Source of the DNA: Albidovulum sediminis
GTDB lineage: Bacteria > Pseudomonadota > Alphaproteobacteria > Rhodobacterales > Rhodobacteraceae
NCBI RefSeq assembly: GCF_025380365.1
Contig: NZ_JAOCQF010000002.1
Coordinates: forward strand, 390,846 to 454,845
Length of the DNA stretch: 64,000 nucleotides
Direction of reading: 5' to 3'
This document shows positions 45,693-54,329 of the stretch, in pieces. The notes under the pieces were generated by a model. The model was not told where the DNA came from. It saw only the letters and a list, made by a program, of their open reading frames with translations, and did no database searches. Positions within the stretch are counted from its first letter, which is position 1, and each line of letters starts with the position of its first letter. A program made the position numbers and the translations under genes.

Positions 45693-45814
45693 CAATTAGC
45701 AGGATTAGACAGGATTGCAAGCGGAACCGGACCGTCGGCGGGCCTGCCCGCCCGAAGGCGCGGCCCGGCGGGCGAGGAATCCGATCAAGGCACGCGATGG
45801 GGGAGGGCAGGGGA

Positions 45815-46846
45815 ATGACCGAAGGCATCGCAGGTTTGCGTACGCCGCTATGCGATCTTCTCGGCTGCGACGTGCCGATCCTTCTCGCCGGAATGGGGGG
45901 CGTGGCGCGGTCCGAACTGGCGGCGGCGGTGGCCAATGCGGGCGGCTTCGAAATGCTGGGCATGGTGCGGGAAAGCCCGGCGCTGATCGCCGAGGAGGTC
46001 CGCGCCCTGCGTGCCCTGACCGACCGGCCCTTCGCGGTCAACGTGATCCCCTCGGCCACGGACCCGGCACTGCTCGAGGCGCAGATCGGGCGCTGCCTCG
46101 ACCTCGGGGTGCGCGCGTTCACCTTCTTCTGGGACGTCATGCCGGAGGTGGTCGCCCGGATGAAGCGCGAGGGCTGCCTGGTGCTGCATCAGGTCGGCAC
46201 GGCCAAGGCCGCGCGGCAGGCCGAAGACGCCGGGGCCGACGTGATCATCGCGCAGGGGATCGAGGCGGGGGGCCATGTCCATGGCCGCACCGGCACCTTC
46301 GCGCTGGCCGAGGCGGTGATGGACGCCGTCCGGGCTCCGGTCGTCGTCTCGGGCGGGATCACCACGGGCCGGGGGCTGGCCGCCGCGCTGGCGATGGGGG
46401 CGCAGGGGGTGCAGTGCGGCACCGCCTTTCTCGCTACAAGCGAATCCTTTGCCCACGACTACCACAAGTCCCGCGTGGTCGACGCCACGGGCGAGGATAC
46501 CGTCCTGACCGATGTCTTCGTGCTGAACTGGCCCAAGGGCGCCGCAGTGCGCGTGATCGCGAACAGCATCACCGAAGGGCTGGAGGGGCGCCTTCTCGGC
46601 CATGACCCCGCGACCCTTCCGCGCGTGCCGATCGCACGCGACGGCGACACCCCGCGCCTGCGCTTCAGCACCGATTCCCCGATGCGAACGACGACCGGCG
46701 CGCTGGAGGAGATGGCCCTTTACGCCGGTCAGGGCGCGGGGGCGATCCGCGATGTCGTGCCCGCCGCCGAACGCATCCGCCGCATGGTGCGGGACGCGGA
46801 GGACTGCCTTGCCCGCCTGGTCTCGCCCGTCGGAGGCCGCCCGTGA
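45815..46846 (+). CDS. Nitronate monooxygenase
   Basis: This 343-aa FMN TIM-barrel protein is of the 2-nitropropane dioxygenase family. Segments include PILLAGMGGVARSELAAAV, HQVGTAKAARQAEDAGADVIIAQGIEAGGH and VVSGGITTGRGLAAALAMGAQGVQCGTAF. It oxidises toxic nitronates such as propionate 3-nitronate. The ATG at 45815 has an AGGGGA ribosome-binding site. Confidence 0.88.
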   Translation: MTEGIAGLRTPLCDLLGCDVPILLAGMGGVARSELAAAVANAGGFEMLGMVRESPALIAEEVRALRALTDRPFAVNVIPSATDPALLEAQIGRCLDLGVRAFTFFWDVMPEVVARMKREGCLVLHQVGTAKAARQAEDAGADVIIAQGIEAGGHVHGRTGTFALAEAVMDAVRAPVVVSGGITTGRGLAAALAMGAQGVQCGTAFLATSESFAHDYHKSRVVDATGEDTVLTDVFVLNWPKGAAVRVIANSITEGLEGRLLGHDPATLPRVPIARDGDTPRLRFSTDSPMRTTTGALEEMALYAGQGAGAIRDVVPAAERIRRMVRDAEDCLARLVSPVGGRP

Positions 46847-47544
46847 CCCGCGATCCCGATGCCTCCGCGGGGCGCTATGCTTCTCCTCCCTGCATGGCGG
46901 CAGAGGTCGATCCGGCCTATTTCGACCCGCTGGCGGTCGATCCCGAACAGGCGCGCGATGTCGCACGCTGGCGCAAGGCCGAACGCGCCCGTCTGCGGGG
47001 CGAACGCGACCGGCTGTCGGTCGCCGACCGCCAGGCGGCCGGGGCGGCGCTGTGCCGGCATCTGGCGGCGCTGATCGGCAAGAGGTTCGGCGGCGCGCGC
47101 GGACGGGTGTTTTCCGCCTACTGGCCGATCAAGGGAGAGCCCGACCTGCGCCCCCTGATGGCGGAACTGCATCATGCCGGCGTCCTGATCGCCCTGCCGC
47201 TGGTCGAGGTGAAGGCGGCGCCGCTGGTCTTTCGCCGCTGGACGCCCGATACCCGGATGGTGCGCGGCGACTGGAACATCCCGGTTCCCCCGCCCGAGGC
47301 CGAGGCTGTCACGCCCGAGATCGCGCTTGCCCCGCTAGTGGGCTGGACCCACGACGGCTACCGCCTTGGCTATGGCGGCGGCTACTTCGACCGCACCCTT
47401 GCGGCACTGTCGCCGCGCCCCTTCACGATCGGCGTCGGGTTCCAGACGGCGCGGCTGGAAACGATCTATCCGCAACCGCACGATATCCGGCTGGACCTGA
47501 TCGTGACGGACGCGGGGCCCCGGGACGGCGGTGGCGGAGCATGA
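46843..47544 (+). CDS. 5-formyltetrahydrofolate cyclo-ligase
   Basis: This 233-aa enzyme converts 5-formyl-THF to 5,10-methenyl-THF with ATP. The C-terminal signature is GYRLGYGGGYFDRTLA and the nucleotide/substrate region is FSAYWPIKGEPDLRPLM. The GTG start overlaps the preceding stop. An extra N-terminal region (about 45 aa, with RYASPPCMAAEVDPAYFDP) precedes the usual KAERARLR start. Confidence 0.88.
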   Translation: MTRDPDASAGRYASPPCMAAEVDPAYFDPLAVDPEQARDVARWRKAERARLRGERDRLSVADRQAAGAALCRHLAALIGKRFGGARGRVFSAYWPIKGEPDLRPLMAELHHAGVLIALPLVEVKAAPLVFRRWTPDTRMVRGDWNIPVPPPEAEAVTPEIALAPLVGWTHDGYRLGYGGGYFDRTLAALSPRPFTIGVGFQTARLETIYPQPHDIRLDLIVTDAGPRDGGGGA

Positions 47545-47573
47545 GGCCCCAAGCGGTCGCGGGCGCGTCCGGT

Positions 47574-48485
47574 TTAGCTCACGTCTTGCGGATGCAGCGA
47601 GCGCAAGACCTCCCAGACGGCAACCTCGGCCCGCCCCGCCGCGCCGGCCAGCCGTACCGCGGTCACCTGAAGATCGCAGGACGGCAGCCGGGATGACAGG
47701 TCGACAAGACCGCCGCGCTGCACATGCGGCGCGGACAGCGACGCCGGCACCCAGGCCACGCCTATTCCCACGGCCGCCATCTCCAGCGCGGCAAGCGTCA
47801 GCGCGGTCTCGACCTTCGGCACCACGCCCGCGGCCAGGCCCAGACGTGGCATGATCTCCCTCTCGAACACCTGGCCGAAGAAGACTTCGGCCGGATAGGC
47901 GATGACGGGAAGCCCCTCCGGCAGGCGCGCAGTCTCGATAATGCCGACGGCGGCGCGGCTGCAAACGGGGATCAGCCGGTCCATGCCGACCGGGAGCGTT
48001 TCGATATAGTCGGCTTCGATCGGATGCTCGTTGCCGTGAATGCGGTAGACCAGCGCGATATCGGCCTGTCGTGCCAGCAGCATCGCAAAGCATTCATCGA
48101 GGTTGGCGGAGCGCAGGCGGACGAAAACATCCTCGTGCCGGGCCTGGACCGACTGGAGGATGGCCGGGGTCAGGGCGGTCGTCAGGGCATGCTGGCTTGC
48201 GATGACAAGGCGGTTCGCGCGGCGGCGGTCGCCGCGACGCAAGTCCGCCAGAAGCTGACGCAGAAGCGAGGCCGCAAAGACGATACGCTCGCGCTGGTCC
48301 TCGGTCGTCGGGCGCAGTTGCACCGGCTTGCGCGCCCGGTCGAACAGTTCGGCCCCGACGTAGTCCTCGATGATGCGGATCCTGCGCGAGAAGGCGGACT
48401 GCGTCAGATGGCGCCGCTCCGCCGCTTCGGAGAATGATCCCGTCTCCGCAACCGCAAGGATGTCTTCCAGCCATTCCAGCCGCAT
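47574..48485 (-). CDS. LysR-family regulator next to cuyA (CuyR-like)
   Basis: This 303-aa protein begins [36 protein letters not shown], a typical LysR helix, followed by an effector domain. The ATG at 48483-48485 was chosen over an upstream in-frame start. It is divergent from the cysteate sulfo-lyase gene, the arrangement described for cuyR/cuyA in Ruegeria pomeroyi, so a sulfonate is its likely inducer. Confidence 0.8.
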   Translation of the reverse strand: MRLEWLEDILAVAETGSFSEAAERRHLTQSAFSRRIRIIEDYVGAELFDRARKPVQLRPTTEDQRERIVFAASLLRQLLADLRRGDRRRANRLVIASQHALTTALTPAILQSVQARHEDVFVRLRSANLDECFAMLLARQADIALVYRIHGNEHPIEADYIETLPVGMDRLIPVCSRAAVGIIETARLPEGLPVIAYPAEVFFGQVFEREIMPRLGLAAGVVPKVETALTLAALEMAAVGIGVAWVPASLSAPHVQRGGLVDLSSRLPSCDLQVTAVRLAGAAGRAEVAVWEVLRSLHPQDVS

Positions 48486-48497
48486 CTCGCCCCCTCT

Positions 48498-48583
48498 AAC
48501 TTGCACAACTTGCAACATAGATCAAAAATTTCGAATTTGCATTGCACAATACGGGGTGCGAACCTTGAAACACGCAAGTTGCA
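48498..48583. promoter_or_regulatory. Repeated TTGCA elements in the LysR-cuyA gap
   Basis: TTGCA occurs five times (48501, 48510, 48537, 48542, 48579). AACTTGCA is repeated directly at 48498 and 48507, TTGCACAA at 48501 and 48542, and CAACTTGC (48506-48513) has its reverse complement at 48574-48581. This looks like an array of regulator sites serving both divergent promoters. Confidence 0.6.
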
Positions 48584-48596
48584 GAAGGACAGCACC

Positions 48597-49616
48597 ATGC
48601 ACCTCGCCCGGTTTCCGCGTATCTTTCTCGCCCACCTGCCGACGCCGCTCGAACGTCTCGACCGCCTGTCGAAGGAACTTGGCGGGCCCGAAATCTGGAT
48701 CAAGCGCGACGATTGCACCGGCCTGTCGACGGGCGGAAACAAGACCCGGAAGCTTGAGTTCCTGATGGCCGAAGCCGAGGCGATGGGCGCTGACGTGGTG
48801 ATGACGCAGGGCGCGACCCAGTCGAACCACGCCCGCCAGACCGCCGCCTTCGCGTCGAAGCTGGGGATCAAGTGCCACATCCTGCTCGAGGACCGGACGG
48901 GGTCCAAGGATCCGAACTACACTGGCAACGGCAACGTCCTGCTCGATCACCTGCACGGCGCCACCACGGAGACCCGGGCGGGCGGCCTTGACATGAACGC
49001 CGAGATGGAAGCCGTGGCCGACCGGCTGCGGCGCGACGGCAAGAAGGTTTACACCATCGTCGGCGGCGGATCGAACCCGACAGGGGCGCTGGGCTATGTC
49101 AACTGCGCCTTCGAGCTTGTCGGCCAGGCCAACGACCGCGGGCTTGCCATCGACCACATCGTCACCGCGACGGGCAGTGCGGGAACCCAGGCCGGGCTTG
49201 TGGTCGGCCTCAAGGCGATCAACGCGGGGATCCCGCTGACCGGCTTCGGCGTTCGCGCGCCGAAGGCCCGGCAGGAGGAGAACGTCTTCAACCTCGCCCT
49301 GACGACGGCAGAGAAGCTCGGCTGTCCCGGTGTCGTTTCGCGTTCGGACGTGGTGGCCGATTGCGACTATGTCGGCGCCGGCTATGGCATCCCGCGGGAG
49401 GATACGATCGAGGCGATCCGCATGTTCGCGGAGCTTGAGGGCATCCTGCTCGACCCGGTCTATTCCGGCAAGGGGGCGGCAGGGCTGATCGACTATTGCC
49501 GGAAAGGGCGGTTCCGCAAGGGCGAGCGTGTCGTGTTCCTGCACACCGGCGGGGCGGCGGCGCTGTTCGGTTACGATTCCGTCTTTTCCCAAAGCCGGCG
49601 GATCGCGGCGGAGTAG
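48597..49616 (+). CDS. cuyA: L-cysteate sulfo-lyase (D-cysteine desulfhydrase family)
   Basis: This 339-aa fold-type II PLP enzyme has the family start [21 protein letters not shown], the PLP lysine in [12 protein letters not shown] and the [14 protein letters not shown] phosphate loop. CuyA of Ruegeria pomeroyi cleaves L-cysteate to pyruvate, ammonia and sulfite. The N-terminal half resembles CuyA more than ACC deaminase or DcyD as I remember them, and the sulfonate genes downstream support it. Desulfhydration of D-cysteine is the alternative. Confidence 0.82.
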   Translation: MHLARFPRIFLAHLPTPLERLDRLSKELGGPEIWIKRDDCTGLSTGGNKTRKLEFLMAEAEAMGADVVMTQGATQSNHARQTAAFASKLGIKCHILLEDRTGSKDPNYTGNGNVLLDHLHGATTETRAGGLDMNAEMEAVADRLRRDGKKVYTIVGGGSNPTGALGYVNCAFELVGQANDRGLAIDHIVTATGSAGTQAGLVVGLKAINAGIPLTGFGVRAPKARQEENVFNLALTTAEKLGCPGVVSRSDVVADCDYVGAGYGIPREDTIEAIRMFAELEGILLDPVYSGKGAAGLIDYCRKGRFRKGERVVFLHTGGAAALFGYDSVFSQSRRIAAE

Positions 49617-49618
49617 CC

Positions 49619-50824
49619 ATGGCGCCCCCCAGGTTCACTGGCAGCTTCACACAGCAGGAACCGATCCCGGAGGCGGGGATCGAGGCCGCGGTTGCGGTGA
49701 TGCGTTCGGGGCGGCTGCATCGTTACAACGTGGCCCCGGGCGAGGCTTCGGAAGCCTCGGCGCTGGAGCGGGAGTTCGCGCTCTGGCAGGGCGCGCGCTA
49801 TTGCCTGGCGGTCGCCTCGGGCGGTCAGGCCATGCAGATCGCCCTGCGCGCCGCGGGCGTCCGGCCGGGCGATCCGGTGCTGACCAACGCCTTCACCCTG
49901 GCGCCGGTGCCAGGGGCCGTCGCGGCCGCGGGGGCGCAGCCCGTGCTGGTCGAGATCACCGAGGATCTGGTGATCGACCTGCAAGATCTGGGCGCCAAGG
50001 CGCGGTCGTCGGGCGCGCGGCATCTGCTCCTGTCGAACATGCGCGGGCATCTGTGCGACATGGAGGCGCTGATGGCCATCGCCGCCGCCGAAGGTGTGAC
50101 GGTGATCGAGGATTGCGCCCACACGATGGGCGCGACCTGGAAGCGGCGCAAATCGGGCGGTTTCGGCCTGGCCGGGTGTTTCTCGACGCAGACCTACAAG
50201 CACATCAACTCGGGCGAAGGGGGGCTGCTGACGTCGGACGACGCCGAGTTCATCGCGCGCGCCACGATTCTGTCGGGCAGCTACATGCTTTACGAACGTC
50301 ATGGCGCGGGGCCCGCTCCGGAAACCTATCAGGACATCCGCCTGGATACGCCGAACATGTCGGCGCGAATGGACAACCTTCGCGCCGCGGTTCTGCGTGC
50401 CCAGTTGCCCCTGATCGACGACAGGATCGACCGCTGGAACCAGCGCCACGATCGCATCGCGCGGCATCTGTCCGGCCACAACGCGATCCGCCTTCCGCAC
50501 CGCCCGGCCGCCGAAGGCTACGTCGGCTCCTCGATCCAGTTCACGGTCCCGGGCATCCGCCCGGAAGCAGCCCGCGCCTTCCTTGCGGAGACGGCCGCCA
50601 GGGGTGTCGAGGTCAAGTGGTTTGGCGCGGCCGACCCGGTCGCCTTCACCTCGGCGCACAGCAGCTGGCGGTACGTTCCGCGCCAGTCGCTTCCGGCGAC
50701 CGACCGGATCCTGTCGGGCCTGTTCGACATGCGCCTGCCGCTGACCTTCAGCCTTGAGGATTGCGACCAGATCGCCGGCCACATTCTGGAGGCCGCCTCC
50801 GTCGTCCTGGAAGACACGGCATGA
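49619..50824 (+). CDS. DegT/DnrJ/EryC1-family PLP aminotransferase
   Basis: This 401-aa fold-type I enzyme has the DegT pattern: acceptor region VASGGQAMQIAL, aspartate in IEDCAHTMGATW and the Schiff-base lysine in STQTYKHINSGEGG. Family members usually aminate keto-sugars, often with glutamate. Here it starts 2 bp after cuyA and overlaps the racemase start, inside a C3-sulfonate operon, so a sulfonated keto or aldehyde substrate is plausible. That substrate is inferred from position only. Confidence 0.8.
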   Translation: MAPPRFTGSFTQQEPIPEAGIEAAVAVMRSGRLHRYNVAPGEASEASALEREFALWQGARYCLAVASGGQAMQIALRAAGVRPGDPVLTNAFTLAPVPGAVAAAGAQPVLVEITEDLVIDLQDLGAKARSSGARHLLLSNMRGHLCDMEALMAIAAAEGVTVIEDCAHTMGATWKRRKSGGFGLAGCFSTQTYKHINSGEGGLLTSDDAEFIARATILSGSYMLYERHGAGPAPETYQDIRLDTPNMSARMDNLRAAVLRAQLPLIDDRIDRWNQRHDRIARHLSGHNAIRLPHRPAAEGYVGSSIQFTVPGIRPEAARAFLAETAARGVEVKWFGAADPVAFTSAHSSWRYVPRQSLPATDRILSGLFDMRLPLTFSLEDCDQIAGHILEAASVVLEDTA

Positions 50825-51537
50825 GGCGCGTCGGCATCCTCGGCGGAATGGGACCAGAGGCGACGGTGCTTCTCATGCAGAAGTTGCTGGCGGCGGTACC
50901 CGCGGCCGACGACGCCGATCACGTGCCCCTGATCGTGGACCAGAACCCCCAGGTCCCCTCGCGCATCCGCTTCCTGCTCGAAAGGGGCGGCGAGGATCCG
51001 GGCCCGGTGCTGGCCGGGATGGCGCGGCGGCTGGAACAGGCCGGGGCCGAGGCGCTTGCCATGCCCTGCAACACCGCGCACCACTTCGCCCCCGCCATTC
51101 GGGCTGCGACGCGCCTGCCGTTCCTTGACATGGTCGCGCTTTCGGTTGACCGTGCGGCCCGGTTGGCGGGGAAAGGGGGTCGGGTCGGCATCCTCGCGTC
51201 CCCCGCGGTGCAGAAGGTCGCGCTTTTCGAGGGTCCGTTCGCGGCGGCGGGCCTGACACCGGAATACCCGGAAGATCAGGCGGCCCTGCTGGCGGCGATC
51301 CGGCGGATCAAGGCCGAGGGCCCCGCCGAGGACGCGCGGAACACCCTGCGCGCCGCATCCCGGGACTTGCTTGCCAGGGGCGCGCAGGTCCAGATGATCG
51401 CCTGCACCGAGTTTTCGCTGATCGCGGACTCGGTGGCAGAGGGGGCACAGGTCTTCGACACGCTCGATGTTCTGGTCGAAGCCATCAGGGAATTCGCGAT
51501 CGGCAACAGCGCGAAGAAACGGCAGGCGGCGGGATGA
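50821..51537 (+). CDS. Aspartate/glutamate racemase-family protein
   Basis: This 238-aa protein keeps both catalytic cysteines of PLP-independent racemases (AMPCNTAHHF and MIACTEFSLI) and begins MRRVGILGGMGPEATVLLMQ, as in YgeA/RacX-type amino acid racemases. It could interconvert D- and L-cysteate or act on a sulfonated analogue of aspartate. The ATGA overlap with the aminotransferase couples the two genes. Confidence 0.83.
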   Translation: MRRVGILGGMGPEATVLLMQKLLAAVPAADDADHVPLIVDQNPQVPSRIRFLLERGGEDPGPVLAGMARRLEQAGAEALAMPCNTAHHFAPAIRAATRLPFLDMVALSVDRAARLAGKGGRVGILASPAVQKVALFEGPFAAAGLTPEYPEDQAALLAAIRRIKAEGPAEDARNTLRAASRDLLARGAQVQMIACTEFSLIADSVAEGAQVFDTLDVLVEAIREFAIGNSAKKRQAAG

Positions 51538-51579
51538 CCGCCTGACGGCGAGACAACACTGACAAGGAGGGAAACAACC

Positions 51580-52566
51580 ATGTTGAAGACACTCAAGTAT
51601 CTTGCGATCGGCGTTTCGGCTTCCGCGCTCATGGCGGGGTCTGCCCTGGCCGAGAAGATCATCATCGGGCATTTCGGCAACCCGACGCCGATGCAGCTGC
51701 TCGCGTCCTCGGACGCCCTGCAGCAGGAAACCGGCTGGGAGATCGAGTGGCGCAAGTTCGCCGCCGGAACCGACGTCATCGCGGCGATGGCATCGGGCGA
51801 TGTCGTGCTGTCAGAACTCGGCTCCTCGCCGCTCGCCATCGCGGCGAGCCAGGGGGTCGATCTGCAACTCATCGCGTTTTCGGACGTCATCGGCAAGGCA
51901 GAGTCGCTGATCGCGCACGAGGGCTCGGGCATCGCAAGCACCGCCGACCTGAAGGGCAAGCGCATCGCGGTGCCGGTCGGATCGACCGCCCACTTCTCGC
52001 TCATGGGGGCGCTTCAGCACGAAGGCATCGCCGAGGCCGATGTCACGATCATGAACATGCCACCCGACCAGATCGCCGCCGCGTGGGAACAGGGCGTGAT
52101 CGACGCGGCCTGGATCTGGCAGCCGGTCCAGTCCGAGATCCTGAAGACGGGCACGTTTGTCCTTGGCGCCGACCAGACGGCGGAATGGGGCTTTCCGACG
52201 TTTGACGGCTGGGTGGTGGATCGCGAGTTCGGCCAGGCCAACAAGGACAAGATCGTGGCCTTCCTGAAGGCGATCGACCAGGCCAACGCCTCATACCTGA
52301 AGGATCCCGCGGCCTGGACGGTCGACAGCGCCGAAGTGGAGACGCTGGCCACCGCGACGGGTGCCGACCCCGCGCAGGTGCCGGAAATCCTCGAAGGTTT
52401 CACCTTCCTGCCGATGGCGACGCAGGTCAGCGATACCTGGCTTGGCGGCGCCGGCGCGACCATCAAGGGAACGGCCGACTTCCTCAAGTCTGCGGGCCGC
52501 ATCGACGCGGTTGTCGACGACTATTCCGGCTTCGTAAATGCCGAGTATGCTGAGGCTGCGAAGTAG
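51580..52566 (+). CDS. Periplasmic binding protein of a sulfonate ABC transporter, TauA-like
   Basis: This 328-aa protein has a signal peptide (residues 1-24, ending SALA) and TauA-like segments: WRKFAAGTDVIAAMASGDV, LGSSPLAIAASQGV, LKGKRIAVPVGSTAHFSL and AAWEQGVIDAAWIW. E. coli TauA binds taurine. The location between cuyA and hpsN-type genes suggests cysteate, DHPS or a related sulfonate. An AAGGAGG ribosome-binding site precedes the ATG. Confidence 0.86.
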   Translation: MLKTLKYLAIGVSASALMAGSALAEKIIIGHFGNPTPMQLLASSDALQQETGWEIEWRKFAAGTDVIAAMASGDVVLSELGSSPLAIAASQGVDLQLIAFSDVIGKAESLIAHEGSGIASTADLKGKRIAVPVGSTAHFSLMGALQHEGIAEADVTIMNMPPDQIAAAWEQGVIDAAWIWQPVQSEILKTGTFVLGADQTAEWGFPTFDGWVVDREFGQANKDKIVAFLKAIDQANASYLKDPAAWTVDSAEVETLATATGADPAQVPEILEGFTFLPMATQVSDTWLGGAGATIKGTADFLKSAGRIDAVVDDYSGFVNAEYAEAAK

Positions 52567-52577
52567 GATCGCAGGTG

Positions 52578-52603
52578 CCCGGGCCCCGCTGTCGGGGCCC
52601 GGG
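52578..52603 (+). promoter_or_regulatory. Intercistronic hairpin after the TauA-like gene
   Basis: CCCGGGCCCCG and CGGGGCCCGGG form a perfect 11-bp stem over a CTGT loop in the 60-bp gap. It should protect the binding-protein mRNA and reduce read-through into the ATPase and permease genes. Confidence 0.65.
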
Positions 52604-52626
52604 ACCGCCGAGGAAAGGACACGCGC

Positions 52627-53415
52627 ATGGGGCTGACCATCAACCAGGCCTCGGTCGTCTATCCCGCCGCGGATGGCCGCCCCCCGGTCGAGGCGCTGAG
52701 CCGGATCGACCTTGCCATCGACAACGACGATTTTGTCGTCGCACTCGGCGCTTCGGGATGCGGCAAGTCGACACTTCTGAACCTGATCGCAGGCTTCCTG
52801 TCGCCGACTTCCGGCGAAATCCTGCTGGACGGGCACAGGGTGCAGGGGCCGGGCGCCGACCGGGCGGTGGTCTTCCAGAAGCACGCGCTCCTGCCCTGGC
52901 TGAACGTCATCGACAACGTCGCCTTCGGCCTGAAGCTGCAGGGGGGCGCCGAAAAGGCGCGTTACGAGATGGCGGGAAGGTTCATCGCCCTGCTCGGGCT
53001 CGACGGTTTCCAGAACTCGCCGGTCTACAAGCTCTCGGGCGGGATGCAGCAGCGCGTCGGCATCGCGCGGGCGCTCACCTGCGACCCGAAGGTGCTGCTG
53101 ATGGACGAACCGCTGGGCGCGCTCGACGCGCTGACGCGCGAGAAGGCGCAGGAACTGATCCTGCGGATCTGGAGCGAGACGCACAAGTCGGTGTTCTTCA
53201 TCACGCACTCGGTCGAGGAGGCGCTGTTCATGGGGACCAAGCTTATCGTGATGTCGCCGCGTCCGGGGCGCATCGCGCACCGCTTCGACCTTTCGTTTTC
53301 CCGTCAGTTCCTGGCCGGGCAGAGTGCCAGGCAGGTGAAGGCCTCGCCCGAGTTCATCCGCCTGCGCGAACAGGTCCTGGAGATCATCTTCGCCGATGAG
53401 GAGGACGCCGCATGA
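52627..53415 (+). CDS. ATP-binding protein of a sulfonate ABC transporter, TauB-like
   Basis: This 262-aa ATPase has Walker A GASGCGKST, Q-loop VFQKHALLPWLNV, signature LSGGMQQRVGIARAL, Walker [13 protein letters not shown] and the switch histidine in FITHSVEEA. The LLPWLNV segment is typical of nitrate/taurine/sulfonate importers. Its stop overlaps the permease start. Confidence 0.88.
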   Translation: MGLTINQASVVYPAADGRPPVEALSRIDLAIDNDDFVVALGASGCGKSTLLNLIAGFLSPTSGEILLDGHRVQGPGADRAVVFQKHALLPWLNVIDNVAFGLKLQGGAEKARYEMAGRFIALLGLDGFQNSPVYKLSGGMQQRVGIARALTCDPKVLLMDEPLGALDALTREKAQELILRIWSETHKSVFFITHSVEEALFMGTKLIVMSPRPGRIAHRFDLSFSRQFLAGQSARQVKASPEFIRLREQVLEIIFADEEDAA

Positions 53416-54320
53416 GCGAGCGCGCCAGCAAGGAGACCGTACCCGGAGCCGGTGCGCCCTCAGCACCGCCCCCCGCCAACGCGCGCGCCGGGGCATTCTC
53501 CCGGCTGACCCGGTCACGCCCCACCCGCCCCGGCGAGGTCTACGGCGTTCCGGGCCAGGGCGACGCCTTCTGGCTTTCGCTGGGTTCCATCGCCTTCATC
53601 ATCTTCCTGTGGTGGCTCGTGACCTTCCTGGGCTGGGTAAAACCCCTCTTCGTGCCTTCGCCGGGTGCTATCATCGCCAAGTTCGTGGACGTCTGGCAGA
53701 ACGGCTTCACCAACACCTCGTTCGTCGAACACGTCTGGATCTCGACCGCGCGCGTCTTCGGGGCGTTCCTGCTGGCCTGCGTCGTCGGCATTCCGCTGGG
53801 CATTGCGATGGGGATGAGCCCCACGGTGCGCGGGATATTCGACCCTCCGATCGAGTTCTACCGGCCGATCCCCCCGCTGGCCTATCTGCCGCTGATGATC
53901 ATCTGGTTCGGCATCGGGGAAACATCCAAGGTGCTGCTGATCTTCCTCAGCGTCTTCGCGCCCGTGGCCCTTGGCTCGCGCTCCGGCGTGCGGTCGGCCG
54001 CGATCGAGCAGATTCACGCGGCCTACTCCTTCGGCGCCACGCGCTGGCAGGTCATGCGGCACGTCATCCTGCCCTCGGCCCTGCCGGAAATCCTGACCGC
54101 GATGCGCATCGGGATCGGGTTCGGCTGGACCACGCTGGTCGCGGCGGAAATGGTCGCCGCGACCAAGGGGCTTGGCTACATGGTCCTCTCGGCCAGCCAG
54201 TTTCTCCAGACCTCGACTGTCATCATGGGCATCGTCGTGATCGCCGCGATCGCCTATGCCTTCGACCTCCTCATGCGCTTCGTGGAGCGCAAGGTTGTGC
54301 CCTGGAAGGGCCGCATGTGA
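53412..54320 (+). CDS. Permease of a sulfonate ABC transporter, TauC-like
   Basis: This 302-aa permease has about six membrane segments, a long Pro-rich cytoplasmic N-terminus and the coupling loop AAYSFGATRWQVMRHVILPSALP. EFYRPIPPLAYLPLMIIWFGIGE is typical of TauC/SsuC. It would form a homodimeric pore with the TauB-like ATPase. Confidence 0.88.
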   Translation: MSERASKETVPGAGAPSAPPPANARAGAFSRLTRSRPTRPGEVYGVPGQGDAFWLSLGSIAFIIFLWWLVTFLGWVKPLFVPSPGAIIAKFVDVWQNGFTNTSFVEHVWISTARVFGAFLLACVVGIPLGIAMGMSPTVRGIFDPPIEFYRPIPPLAYLPLMIIWFGIGETSKVLLIFLSVFAPVALGSRSGVRSAAIEQIHAAYSFGATRWQVMRHVILPSALPEILTAMRIGIGFGWTTLVAAEMVAATKGLGYMVLSASQFLQTSTVIMGIVVIAAIAYAFDLLMRFVERKVVPWKGRM

Positions 54321-54329
54321 GCTACGACC

